A DNA stretch of 64,000 bases from Trichomonas vaginalis G3. Its lineage: Eukaryota > Parabasalia > Trichomonadida > Trichomonadidae. The translations under genes were made by a program, and so were the position numbers. How positions within the stretch are numbered: the first letter of the stretch is position 1; the number at the start of each line of letters is the position of its first letter. The notes below the pieces were generated by a model. That model worked only from the letters and a program-made list of their open reading frames with translations. It searched no databases and had not been told where the DNA came from. The stretch lies in assembly GCF_026262505.1 (NCBI RefSeq), contig NC_067205.1:24275585-24339584 (forward strand), written 5' to 3'. This document shows, piece after piece, positions 19,617 through 28,597 of the stretch.

Positions 19617-20555
19617 TCACAAGCGTTTTACATGAATTGTACGATGTATATTTGAGACTCTAAACAATTTCGTAGCTTCTATTTCTTCTTTTAGTACATC
19701 GAATGTTTTAACAATGCCGAAAGTCTCTTTATATTTCTTCTTGACGTCAGACAGAAGGAAATCTTCTGCTGTTGGATAATTTTTATTAAGAAATGCTAAC
19801 ATGTCCATTTTATCTTCTGCTGGCTTTTCTGCTTCTGTCTTTAAGTCTGCATAGTCGTTTCGCATTCTTTCTATCTCTTTGACGGAGTAGTTATATTTTC
19901 TTATTGCTGCTTTACATTTAGAACATTGCGGGTTCATTTTTGCGTTATACATTGAAATTTGACCTGCTAGAACAACTAAGGCGTCAATTGCTCTCTTCAT
20001 CTCAAACATAGCGGGTCTTAGTTGTTCGTTCCATACTTTGCCTCTTCTATCTTTATCTCTTATTTCCCAAACACATTCAGCAACTAATGAAACAAAGTTA
20101 TCGTATGTCTTAAATTCTTCAGATTTATATATGTCAGAAACATTCTTATATACCATGTCGCAATCTTTGTCCATAACTTTATGGTTGCAATGAAAACCAA
20201 GGAATTCATAATTTACTTTACGTATGAACTTCTTTATTTCTACTGAGTCAGTTGGTTTGACTTCAATTTCGTCGAATTCAGGAATAGTGAGTTTTTGTTG
20301 TTGGATTTCAGGTAGTTTAGGTAAATGGTCAATAATGTCCTGCATTTCATAAAGATATTCTTCATTTGTTTCATCTTTCGCACTACAGTCTAAATTACTT
20401 GTTAAAAGTTCTTGCTTTATCTTCTGGATTTTTGTTTCGAAAGTATATGAAGAAGGAATGAAGCTTTTCATTTCTACTAACATTGACGTAGGATTCATGA
20501 CTAACGAATTTGGTGCTGTTGTTTGAATTGTTGTTGTGCCGATTGTTGAAATCAT
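19617..20555 (-). CDS. Cargo protein, 312 residues, inverted-repeat-bounded
   Basis: Whole open frame unique to element 1, bounded by perfect 41-bp inverted repeats. Largely helical. Cys/His residues occur in FHCNHKVMDKDCD (about 171-183) and in CSKCKAA (about 215-221), which might bind a metal. A coiled-coil-like helix (KEIERMRNDYADLKTEAEK) follows. No family recognised. The leader (TTTTGTATGTAAAGAT before the ATG) matches that of the KilA-N gene at 48578 in element 2, so the two cargo genes share an upstream region although the proteins differ. Confidence 0.6.
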   Translation of the reverse strand: MISTIGTTTIQTTAPNSLVMNPTSMLVEMKSFIPSSYTFETKIQKIKQELLTSNLDCSAKDETNEEYLYEMQDIIDHLPKLPEIQQQKLTIPEFDEIEVKPTDSVEIKKFIRKVNYEFLGFHCNHKVMDKDCDMVYKNVSDIYKSEEFKTYDNFVSLVAECVWEIRDKDRRGKVWNEQLRPAMFEMKRAIDALVVLAGQISMYNAKMNPQCSKCKAAIRKYNYSVKEIERMRNDYADLKTEAEKPAEDKMDMLAFLNKNYPTAEDFLLSDVKKKYKETFGIVKTFDVLKEEIEATKLFRVSNIHRTIHVKRL

Positions 20556-20640
20556 ATCTTTACATACAAAATAAAAAAAATAAATAAAATAAAACTAACT
20601 TTATTTTTTCTATCTTAAGGAAATTCATGAAAATTCACGA

Positions 20641-20771
20641 GGGTGAAAAAAGAGGTGAAAAAACAGGTGAGATCTAACCTCTTCACCTAAACATTATTTT
20701 TGGTCTTTTGTGAAAATTCATGAAAATTCACGGGGGTGAAAAAACAGGTGAGATCTCACCTCTTCACCTAA
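20641..20771. repeat. Right arm of the cargo inverted repeat plus a second module
   Basis: 20665-20705 is the perfect inverted partner of 19546-19586. A second related block at about 20734-20771 contains the exact palindrome GGTGAGATCTCACC. Both blocks are preceded by the same AAATTCATGAAAATTCACG stretch, so this side carries a tandem duplication. Confidence 0.8.
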
Positions 20772-20807
20772 AATATATTTTGTCTGATTTACATCTAATG
20801 AAAAAGT

Positions 20808-21893
20808 TTAGAAGAATTTTCTTATTCTTTCTGGCATATTTTTGTCTTTCCAGTACTCCCGCTCTAATGGTCCCAGATGTGTTGGCTTTGACTCTCTCAA
20901 GTTTTTAGATGGTATAACATCTTCAACGCCTCCTTCATATCTTGCTTTATAAGTGTCATTGTTTGTGTTATAGCCAAGTATTTCAATAACCACTCCTCGC
21001 TTTGCTTCGTCAATGGTTTCAGCAAGTTTGCCATTACTACTTTCGACTAATTTATGACGAGGATAAAACGCAATAGAGTCGTCAGCAGCTTTTATAAGAT
21101 ATCCATTACCTTGCGTAGAGTCTACGATATAATAGTTTCTACTTAACCTTAAACGTTTCTTTGTCAACGGTTTGTCGTCAAGAACTACACGAACTTTTGT
21201 ACCAGGAATGAGGGTAAATTGTGTTGAATTTCTGATATTTTGTGTTTGACTTCGTTTCTTTTGTATATACTTTTCTTCTTGTTGTTGTGTCATTGAATTT
21301 GGTGTATGTCCTGTTGTAGAATGTGTTGAGGAATTATATACTTCGAGAAAATGTTTCATTGTTTCTTCGGTAAAGTCTCGCTCTTGGTTTAAATCTCTGA
21401 GCGTTCTTATGAAGCGGTTTATGATGCCGAGTATGTTATGGTTATGGTCTTCAGTAGTGTAGTGAGTTATGTTATGCTTAATGAGAAAATCTGTGATTTC
21501 ATTGCTGAGGTATGCACTGTCTTGGTCTGATGTTAAAGTACTTGGGCTATGTTCTGCTACAAACTTTTGTAAAACTCTTAACACTTCACGAGTTCCTTTA
21601 TTTTTCATTGGATATGCATATGCTTTACGAGTGTTAACATTAATGAAGATGAGGAATGGTTTATGTCCTCCTTTTCTGCTTTGAATGAGAGTGTCAAATT
21701 GGTATGCGTCAGGAGTGTTGGAGTAAATTGGTAAAAAGTAGTCGTAAGGGTTTATTTTTGTTTGATGTACAACATTTTTGTCAAAGAACCTTTTCACTTC
21801 AGCTCTGTTAGTAAATCCCCAACTCTTTGCAGCTTCATTGAACTTCTTAAATGACCTCCATGGATGTTGTTCGAATACTTCTTTCAAGCTCAT
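20808..21893 (-). CDS. Polinton integrase (rve family) with chromo-like tail
   Basis: 361 residues, whole. The rve core spans about 60-215: YQFDTLIQSRKGG, then LTSDQDSAYLS carrying the second acidic motif, then LGIINRFIRTLRDL at the usual position of the third. The carboxy part has an SH3-like segment and RGVVIEILGYNTNNDTYK followed by ARYEGGVEDVIPSKNL, which resembles a chromodomain, a feature known in Maverick and chromovirus integrases that may steer insertion to chromatin. It joins the element to the genome and makes the 5-bp target duplication. Located between the cargo slot and the fibre gene, read leftward. Confidence 0.88.
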   Translation of the reverse strand: MSLKEVFEQHPWRSFKKFNEAAKSWGFTNRAEVKRFFDKNVVHQTKINPYDYFLPIYSNTPDAYQFDTLIQSRKGGHKPFLIFINVNTRKAYAYPMKNKGTREVLRVLQKFVAEHSPSTLTSDQDSAYLSNEITDFLIKHNITHYTTEDHNHNILGIINRFIRTLRDLNQERDFTEETMKHFLEVYNSSTHSTTGHTPNSMTQQQEEKYIQKKRSQTQNIRNSTQFTLIPGTKVRVVLDDKPLTKKRLRLSRNYYIVDSTQGNGYLIKAADDSIAFYPRHKLVESSNGKLAETIDEAKRGVVIEILGYNTNNDTYKARYEGGVEDVIPSKNLRESKPTHLGPLEREYWKDKNMPERIRKFF

Positions 21894-21928
21894 TTATGTA
21901 AAGTTAAAGATTTTATTCTAGGCTCAAG

Positions 21929-21945
21929 CGCGTTCATTGAACGCG
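21929..21945. terminator. Perfect hairpin at the fibre gene end
   Basis: CGCGTTC-ATT-GAACGCG overlaps the last codons of the fibre gene. Element 2 keeps it (50636-50652) and adds a second hairpin. A role in transcript ending is a guess from its position. Confidence 0.4.
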
Positions 21946-24570
21946 GTACCATGCAAATACAGTCACAAATGGTGGCATGTAATCTGCACCCGAGCCTGTT
22001 GGATTTGTTGTGAAAGTATGGACATGATTTCCTCCCGGTTCAGTTTGTCGAAAAGTCTTTTTTGCTGCATTGTTATAAGATGGAGATAAAACATCATTGC
22101 CAGCTTCATACTCTGAGTTGTATAATGGATGGTCTCTTAATGAGTGGCTATGGTCGCCAGAAAAGTTTGTAGTTCCTGTATGAGTGTGCGGTGGAAGGTT
22201 TGCTTCAGTAATTTTCTTCGAACCTCCTGTTTGCTTTGAAAAGTTAGCACAGTATAAGAATTTGTCTACAATCTGCTGCCATGTACCAAAACCTAAAACA
22301 CTTGCGGGATTTGTTGAGTTCATTGACGTATAAATAGAGCCTATAGGATATAATGTTTGAAGTATTTCTGTCTTTAATGTTTGAAGCTCTGTTTTGTCTG
22401 CTTTCTTGTCTAACATTGTGGGTAGTTCATATGCTTCAAAGTTTCTGGCATGATCTTCGATATTCCTGCAACTCTTATCTAAATTGTTAAGAGTATCTTT
22501 TACGCTTGTACTTGGATTTTCTAATGGTGCACTTGAACCAAGGTCAAAGTTCAATATTATGTCGTCTGCTCTAACAGTAGTGAAGGATTTATGTGTATGG
22601 TTCTTGTCAGCTTTCTTATCTAACATTGCTGGTAGTTCATGTGCTTCAAAGTTTCTGGCATGATCTTCGATATTCATACATTTACCATTTAAGGAGTTTA
22701 GTGTATCTTTTACGCTTGTACTCGGATTCTCTAAAGGTGCACTTGAACCCAAATCATAGTTCAATATTATGTCGTCTGCTCTAACAGTAGTGAAGGATTC
22801 ATGTGTATGGTTTTTGTCTGCTTTGTTGTCTAAAGAAGTTTGAAGTTCATTTATATCGGAGATATTGTGTTTATGAGATTTCAAAACTTTGTTCATTGCG
22901 TCAAGTTCATTTTTGTCCGCTTTACTATTTAATGTAGCTTGAAGTTCATTTATATCGGAGATATTGTGTTTATGTTCTTTATCTGCTTTTTCGGCTAATT
23001 TCTCTTCTATCTCATTTATTTCAAGTTCATGCCTACCACCACCTCCCGAAGAAGTATTTTTCTTCAGCTCTTGAAGAACGTCCACTTCGCCATCTTTGGT
23101 GTCAATAATGAGACTTTGAGTTAAAACCTTTCCTGTCTTAATGGATGTTTGTAAAACTTCTTCTTCACCATGTTCGGGGTCATGGTCGTCATCATATCTT
23201 GTGAAATCAGAGATGTTGTCATACATTAAGCATATCTGTCTCAAAAGTTCTGCTATTTGAAACTGGAACGAAAGATATACAGAACTTTCATCATCTCCTA
23301 AAGTCAAGTCTGCTTTCTTAAGTATTTCTTGAATGTATGCAATGAGAACAGAGTACCTTGGAAAATATTCGAACAATATTTCATTAGCTGTTGGTTTTGG
23401 TGGTTCTTTTGGAGTTTCTGTTGTTTCAGTTCCTTCTGTAGGTTCTGTTGGAGTTTCTGCATCTCTTGACTTCAATGCTCTTGCTCTCAAAGACCTAAAT
23501 GTTAGAGCACCAGGTTTTACAAAGGACTTTATAAATGCTTTAATAGTTCCTGGTAAGTTATTGTTAGCATTAAGTAAGTTCCTTATGCTTCCATCATGTA
23601 CGTCCATAGCACTATGTAAAAAATCTATACTTTTCTTGTAGTCAGCAATAGACTGACTGTGATTTTTTAAAGATTTGTCAATACCTTTAAGCCAATCTTC
23701 ATGCATGTCTGATACTGAGCCAAGAATATCATTTGCTTCCTTTAGTGTATTTTGTGCTTCTCGTAAAGTATCCAATCCCGTACGTGCATTGTTTGCTATA
23801 CGTCTTACAGTATCTATTTGACTCCTTGTTTCTTGCATCCAACCAGATAAAGTTTTAATAGTATCCGAACCATTTGAAATGAAGTTCAAAGCATTTTTAA
23901 CGTCATCTAAAACTTGTTCACCAAGTACTGCCCATATCTTTCCGATTTGGTATTGAAGAACTCCATATGAAGCAGCTGTTAAACCAGTATTTATAAGGTC
24001 CCATATCCATGATTTAGCAGTTTTTCCATCCTTTCCATCCTTTCCATCCAAACCGTTTTCGCCTTGAGGTCCTTGAATTCCTTGAATTCCTTGAATTCCT
24101 TGTATTCCTTGTGGTCCTTGAGGTCCTTGAGGTCCGGTGTCACCCTTCTCTCCTTTCAGTTCATCTTTATGTTCGTTATAATATTCTAATGTCATAAGGT
24201 GTACATCATTACTGCTACCAGCAACGCCAAGAATTTGTTTCTCATTCATGACTAAATTCTTTAGGCATTTAATGTTGTCGTCAAATCGAAAGCTCTTTAA
24301 CAATTCAATGAGAACATTTAATACTTTCACTAATGAGGCATCTACTGTAGAATTTATATATTGCACCGTTCCATCATTTATGATAGGAACTTTACTTATT
24401 GTAATGAATGGGTCATAAGTGTTAAAAGTATCGAAATCAATGACTTTTTTAGTTTTTCCATCGTCAATGACTAAATCATTGCCTTCAATGGTTAAAGTTG
24501 AGTTTTCGTTTACTAGTTCATGTGCTCTTCTTGCTTCATTTGTTTCATACGCATATGCAGCAATAGTCAT
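21934..24570 (-). CDS. Collagen-like fibre protein with phage-tail-type tip
   Basis: 878 residues, whole. After about 130 residues comes a collagen Gly-x-y tract (GPQGPQGPQGIQGIQG and on, then GLDGKDGKDGK). A long coiled-coil-like shaft and repeated KADKNHTH-linked modules follow. The carboxy tip of about 130 residues has LYPIGSIYTSMNSTNPAS, GFGTWQQI, ANLPPHTHTG, NHVHTFTTNPTGSG and PPFVTVFAWYRVQ, the pattern of tail-fibre and collar tips in phages and large DNA viruses. It is most likely the trimeric attachment fibre of the virus-like particle. Two copies of an SFTTVRADDIILN-type module occur in the shaft here. Divergently paired with 24588 across 17 bases. Confidence 0.85.
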   Translation of the reverse strand: MTIAAYAYETNEARRAHELVNENSTLTIEGNDLVIDDGKTKKVIDFDTFNTYDPFITISKVPIINDGTVQYINSTVDASLVKVLNVLIELLKSFRFDDNIKCLKNLVMNEKQILGVAGSSNDVHLMTLEYYNEHKDELKGEKGDTGPQGPQGPQGIQGIQGIQGIQGPQGENGLDGKDGKDGKTAKSWIWDLINTGLTAASYGVLQYQIGKIWAVLGEQVLDDVKNALNFISNGSDTIKTLSGWMQETRSQIDTVRRIANNARTGLDTLREAQNTLKEANDILGSVSDMHEDWLKGIDKSLKNHSQSIADYKKSIDFLHSAMDVHDGSIRNLLNANNNLPGTIKAFIKSFVKPGALTFRSLRARALKSRDAETPTEPTEGTETTETPKEPPKPTANEILFEYFPRYSVLIAYIQEILKKADLTLGDDESSVYLSFQFQIAELLRQICLMYDNISDFTRYDDDHDPEHGEEEVLQTSIKTGKVLTQSLIIDTKDGEVDVLQELKKNTSSGGGGRHELEINEIEEKLAEKADKEHKHNISDINELQATLNSKADKNELDAMNKVLKSHKHNISDINELQTSLDNKADKNHTHESFTTVRADDIILNYDLGSSAPLENPSTSVKDTLNSLNGKCMNIEDHARNFEAHELPAMLDKKADKNHTHKSFTTVRADDIILNFDLGSSAPLENPSTSVKDTLNNLDKSCRNIEDHARNFEAYELPTMLDKKADKTELQTLKTEILQTLYPIGSIYTSMNSTNPASVLGFGTWQQIVDKFLYCANFSKQTGGSKKITEANLPPHTHTGTTNFSGDHSHSLRDHPLYNSEYEAGNDVLSPSYNNAAKKTFRQTEPGGNHVHTFTTNPTGSGADYMPPFVTVFAWYRVQ

Positions 24571-24587
24571 ATTTTAATGAGAATAAA

Positions 24588-25350
24588 ATGTTGTTCTATT
24601 TGCAAAGTACAGACCCAAACGAATACGGGACAGTAAAGCTACAAACAAACTTAGGTCTTCAGAATGAAGCGCTTGCTTTCAGAGTTGTTGACTTCAATAC
24701 TATCGCAACTTTTGTCATAACAGATGAAACAGATTTCATAGAGATTGAAATAGATGACAAAAGAAGTTTTATAACATTTCCTAACAGAGCAGAGTATAGA
24801 ATAGATAAAATTGCTGGAGTCATAGATACTCTCATAAATGAAGAAACTATTGACAACATAGATGTCAAACTCTCTTCTGAGGGAACATTGAAGTTCAGTA
24901 GCAAGAAAGAGTTCAAGATAACACGAATGAGTCATAGAGTTCAATTGCTTTTGGGTGCATACCATATGCAACTACCTTTGAAAAGTGTTGACAAAACGAT
25001 TGAGATGAAATCTGTTCCATACGTATGTTATGGCAATTGTTTATACATTGAGTCTAAAATAGCTAATGTCACAGGCATTTCAGGAGTTAATAGTAAAGGT
25101 TCAGTAGAGTATAAATCTTTCTGTTATGAAGTAAATTCAATGTTCATTCCAAACGTTCCTGTCATAGCAACTCATTTAGGTAAATGGGTTCGCATTAGTC
25201 CTCATAATTTGAAAGACATGCAATTCAGACTCTTGTTGACTTTCAAGGCGAGCCTGTAGAACTGAAGGCACCAGTGCGAATGACTGTTGAAGTTGACTTT
25301 TTAGAAAATATTAAATGCAACAGCTTGCAAGAGAACTCAGAGCTAAAATA
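24588..25350 (+). pseudogene. Putative virion protein, paralogue B, broken
   Basis: Readable part begins MLFYLQSTDPNEYGTVKL. Later it shows NCLYIESKIANVTGI and FIPNVPVIATHLGKWVRISP, the same arrangement of strands as the last third of paralogues A (12016) and C (27491). Its start codon lies 17 bases from that of the fibre gene, divergently. Broken here (about one break); the element 2 counterpart at 53582-54346 looks whole. A role with the fibre, for example as its base, is an inference from position. Confidence 0.6.
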
Positions 25351-25553
25351 TAAAGTATGAATGTTATGTATTAGGTCATGAACTTTGGTTGTTGCTGTTT
25401 GATGAAACAAATGAGTTAGTTATGTCAGTCAAGAGAACAGAAAAATATTGTGTTAGTGAAAACTGCACCAAGTCAATAAGATTAGGTTTGCATTATGAAG
25501 ATGAGTTCGATACTGTTGAAGAAGTTTTGGATAGATATTACAAATTGCTTTAA
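25315..25553 (+). pseudogene. 80-residue acidic protein gene, broken
   Basis: Small gene overlapping the end of paralogue B in another frame. Readable stretches include YVLGHELWLLLFDETNELV and LHYEDEFDTVEEVLDRYYK. Unrecognised. Broken here; whole at 54307-54549 in element 2. Its 3' end meets the convergent 204-residue gene almost without spacing. Confidence 0.5.
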
Positions 25554-26164
25554 TTTACTAAAACATATTTCAAGCAAAGTTTATATTCTGTTGAAAGTTT
25601 TGTATACTCGTTCGAATATTTATACTTAAACTCAACTCCTGTAGTTCCTGGTGTTTCAATGATGCGGATGTTACCTATTTTCATGAATATTGGCGTTTGA
25701 CCACAGCATTCGATTTCAGGGTCGAGATAGTCAATGACACATTGTTTCCCTGTTATTCGTGAGATAACATTTTCAAGGTCCTCCTTTGTTAGAATTATTT
25801 GGTTCTTGCTTATAAGATTTGTCAAAAGCTTCTTATCGTCTTTGAGTAAGATAGTTTGGTATAACTGAAGAAGGTAATGGTCTACGTTATCTGAAGGATT
25901 TGTTTGAACATTTGTGTAAGGATTGTCGTTGGCTTCTCTTGAAAGAATTTGGTCCAGTGGTGGATACTCTAACTTAACATCTGATGTAGCGTTAGCGTTT
26001 GAAGCTGTGTTTAAATTCACGGATTTCAGCTCTGGTTCTGGTTCTTTCAAACACTCTGAACTATAGTTCTTTATGACAATATTGTTTGTCGTTCGTGAGT
26101 CAACATTTGATGTTGGTTCAATTGGAACATTAACGGCACCAGCTAAGATGGATTTGCTTCTCAT
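25550..26164 (-). CDS. 204-residue protein of unknown function
   Basis: Whole in both elements and strongly conserved. The amino third is Ser/Asn-rich and probably disordered. A helical middle (HYLLQLYQTILLKDDKKLLT) and a compact carboxy part with CVIDYLDPEIECCGQTPIF follow. The Cys residues there could bind metal. No family recognised. It lies between structural genes; a capsid-assembly or protease-like role cannot be shown. Confidence 0.6.
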   Translation of the reverse strand: MRSKSILAGAVNVPIEPTSNVDSRTTNNIVIKNYSSECLKEPEPELKSVNLNTASNANATSDVKLEYPPLDQILSREANDNPYTNVQTNPSDNVDHYLLQLYQTILLKDDKKLLTNLISKNQIILTKEDLENVISRITGKQCVIDYLDPEIECCGQTPIFMKIGNIRIIETPGTTGVEFKYKYSNEYTKLSTEYKLCLKYVLVN

Positions 26165-26189
26165 TTCATATAGAATAAAAACCTTTTAT

Positions 26190-26590
26190 ATGTATGAAAT
26201 GAACAATATACTCGACAAGGTTTGAATGTAAAGCTAACGAATGAAAATATTGTTGAATTCACTGAGACAGGAGCTGTGTATAAAGATGTAGAACTACTGA
26301 ACAAAAGAGCTAAGGGAAGAAGCAGGAACATGAACAAAGGGTGGAAGCCTATAAAAATTTATGTCAATGATGGCTCAGGAGGTTCAAACATAAAGTATGC
26401 AGAAAGTTATAGAGTTTATGCTCTCAAAGGTGAAAAGCCTTCATTTAAGAACAGCTATTCTAACGCATATCCTCAAAAGCTAACGGATGGGGAAGTGGAT
26501 GATATGAATGACAGCAAAAATATTAACAGAAATGGCGACAGAGATGCATGGAATTTGTTTACCATCAGTCAATTGAAGGTTAAACTTTAA
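26190..26590 (+). pseudogene. Small conserved protein gene, broken
   Basis: Gene of about 133 codons starting MYEMNNIL; readable parts include KGWKPIKIYVNDGSGGSNIK and the end DAWNLFTISQLKVKL. Divergent from the 204-residue gene and tail-to-tail with the ATPase gene, overlapping it by a few bases. Broken here; whole at 55249-55650. Function unknown. Confidence 0.5.
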
Positions 26591-27474
26591 AACAATGTTG
26601 GTCGTTCCCATGGAATATTTTTGACTTTAATGGTATTAGTCATGATATGAATCTCAAGGTATGAACGAGGAGAGATGAGAGACTTATATGCTTCCCAAAT
26701 TTCTTCAAAAGGTAATGTTATACCTGACTGTTTCCAAATGAGTTCAATATCATAGCGTGAGAAACCTTGAAAGATAACGAAGTCAGTTATGAGACGTTTT
26801 ATGTTTAAAGCTAAAAACCTCCATGTTTGCATAAGTATTGCTACAGTTAAATGGTAATGTCTGACTTTAGTTATGATGTTAGCTAATGGTGAGTCAGGCT
26901 TTGACACTAAACCTTTTCCGGCGAAGTCGTCGCAAACTAACAAAGTATTTGAAGGATATTTTTTGAAGGGGTATTTTGAAAGTTTTGACAGAATGTAGTT
27001 TGTAAGTCGTTTCATATCGTAAACTCCTGAGTATTGACGTAAGTGGTGTTTGTCAATAATTCTTTCCATCTCCTCAGAAGTCTTTTGCATTCCTGACTGT
27101 ATAAATTCAACGATGGCATAATATTTTCTCTTACGTCGAATGTAACGTTGAAGAAATTCAATGAGTTCACTGTCTGGAACTTTAACGACAGAGGCTTGAA
27201 CTTTTGACATAAATGTTTTCGCTGTTGAATCCATAGAGTCTGAAGTTGCTGATATAATGATTTGGTCATAGTAAGAGTCATTTCCTAAACGTTCTGTTAT
27301 GAGTATATGACGAATGAGGTTAAATGTCTTACCCGAACCCATCTTTCCACAATAGAAATAAACACCATTTGAACAGAACTCATAGTCCTTACTGAAAGGA
27401 AGAATAAGAGAAGAGTTAAGTTTGTCTGTAGTTTCATTCATGTCTTCATCTACATCATGTATTAAATGCTTCAT
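26587..27474 (-). CDS. Genome-packaging ATPase (FtsK/HerA, A32-like)
   Basis: 295 residues, whole. Walker A is CGKMGSGKTFNLI (about 42-54). Walker B is LLVCDDFAG (about 199-207). VRHYHLTVAILMQTWR follows at the position of sensor motifs. This matches the A32-type packaging ATPases of Polintons and large DNA viruses, which drive DNA into the capsid. It is divergent from paralogue C, whose ATG is 17 bases away, as expected for a morphogenesis cluster. Counterpart at 55640-56533. Confidence 0.88.
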   Translation of the reverse strand: MKHLIHDVDEDMNETTDKLNSSLILPFSKDYEFCSNGVYFYCGKMGSGKTFNLIRHILITERLGNDSYYDQIIISATSDSMDSTAKTFMSKVQASVVKVPDSELIEFLQRYIRRKRKYYAIVEFIQSGMQKTSEEMERIIDKHHLRQYSGVYDMKRLTNYILSKLSKYPFKKYPSNTLLVCDDFAGKGLVSKPDSPLANIITKVRHYHLTVAILMQTWRFLALNIKRLITDFVIFQGFSRYDIELIWKQSGITLPFEEIWEAYKSLISPRSYLEIHIMTNTIKVKNIPWERPTLF

Positions 27475-27490
27475 TTTATCTCCATTAAAA

Positions 27491-28372
27491 ATGCAAGTCA
27501 GAAATATTCAGAACATAGCACCGAGTCTAACTGACAAGAGTATAAAGATATACTATGAACACGTTATGATGAAACCAACCAAAATTCAAGAAAGTCAGTA
27601 TACTTATGAATATCCAAGACACTGGGTAGAGTATGTAGGAGGTGAGAAAGCTATTGAAATCAGACAGGTTCGAAGTATTCCAGCAGGAAGAACAATATTA
27701 TTGAAGAACTTTAATGTTTTGAGGTATAATGATGAAACAAAGAAGCAAGATAGTTTCCCTGTTGCTGTGTATGTGAACTTAGATACAGGAGATGACATGA
27801 AAGTTTTTAACACAAAGCTTCAAACGGTAGTGAGAGAACAACTGACTGCGGAAGGACATCCATTACCTTCAGAAGTTAGCATAGCATATAATTTTGAAAC
27901 AAACTCAATAGATTTTAAAGTCATCTCTGCAAAGAAGTCAGGTTTTACATTTAATGAAGCAGATGTATATTCGAATGAAAATTTCAAAGCTATTGCATGG
28001 TTAGATAATGACGATTGCTTTAAGAAAATATTTAAATACAGTGACTCAACGATGTCAATAGATGACCTTCGTGGAATGTTACCATCGACGTTTACAGTAG
28101 AAGGTTCAGCAGGATTGCTTACAAGATTGTCAATTGGTGGTATTTGGTCTCGTGAGAACATTGTTATAAAATCCAGTATAAGTGAATTTGCTGAAGAATC
28201 TATATTATGTCTTTCAAACTACATGTATTCGCCGCCAAAGCATTATAGTATAACAAACTTTGTCAGTAAGTTTAACATAAGACTTGTCGAACCTTCTTCA
28301 ATGAAAGATGTTGTGCTACCTAAAGATGGAAAGGATGGACTCATTATTGAAATGATTTTAATAGCATATTAA
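27491..28372 (+). CDS. Putative virion protein, paralogue C
   Basis: 293 residues from the ATG at 27491; an upstream in-frame extension overlaps the ATPase gene and is rejected. Alternating hydrophobic strands throughout (YPRHWVEYVGGEKAIEIRQV, GGIWSRENIVIKSSISEF, YSITNFVSKFNIRLVEPS, ending LIIEMILIAY). Related over most of its length to paralogue A and in its last third to B. Whole in both elements. Probably a beta-sandwich minor capsid or penton-type protein; this is inferred from the neighbouring ATPase and capsid genes. Confidence 0.65.
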   Translation: MQVRNIQNIAPSLTDKSIKIYYEHVMMKPTKIQESQYTYEYPRHWVEYVGGEKAIEIRQVRSIPAGRTILLKNFNVLRYNDETKKQDSFPVAVYVNLDTGDDMKVFNTKLQTVVREQLTAEGHPLPSEVSIAYNFETNSIDFKVISAKKSGFTFNEADVYSNENFKAIAWLDNDDCFKKIFKYSDSTMSIDDLRGMLPSTFTVEGSAGLLTRLSIGGIWSRENIVIKSSISEFAEESILCLSNYMYSPPKHYSITNFVSKFNIRLVEPSSMKDVVLPKDGKDGLIIEMILIAY

Positions 28373-28597
28373 ATGAGCTTGTTCTTGAAGGTCATTCATG
28401 ATGAAATAACTGTTGTAGAAGATGTTAGCAATTGTTCAGACATTTTGAAGCGTATAGATGATATAAGAAAGAAGTTAGATAGACCGCAAAGCGGTGAGGG
28501 CGAAGCCCGTGAGAACGCTTATGTTTCATTGACTTTCTCCAGTAACGAGAACTTTTATGAGATAATATTGAAGAGAGATGATTTTAATATGGGGTAA
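28373..28597 (+). CDS. 74-residue protein with in-frame hairpin repeat
   Basis: Starts directly after the stop of paralogue C (TAAATG junction) and is itself followed directly by the next gene. Helical amino half (ILKRIDDIRKKLDRP), then QSGEGEARE encoded by the GC-rich double hairpin, then a beta-like end. Function unknown. Confidence 0.55.
   Translation: MSLFLKVIHDEITVVEDVSNCSDILKRIDDIRKKLDRPQSGEGEARENAYVSLTFSSNENFYEIILKRDDFNMG
28484..28513. repeat. GC-rich double-hairpin repeat inside a 74-residue gene
   Basis: CCGC-AAA-GCGG, TGA, GGGC-GAA-GCCC, GTGAG. The same two-hairpin order occurs in the intergenic units and in the polymerase gene, here read in frame as QSGEGEARE. Confidence 0.75.

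Noticed and set aside
21934-24570. Host or animal collagen contamination
   Set aside because: The collagen tract is short, flanked by a phage-type tip and present in both elements at the same place.
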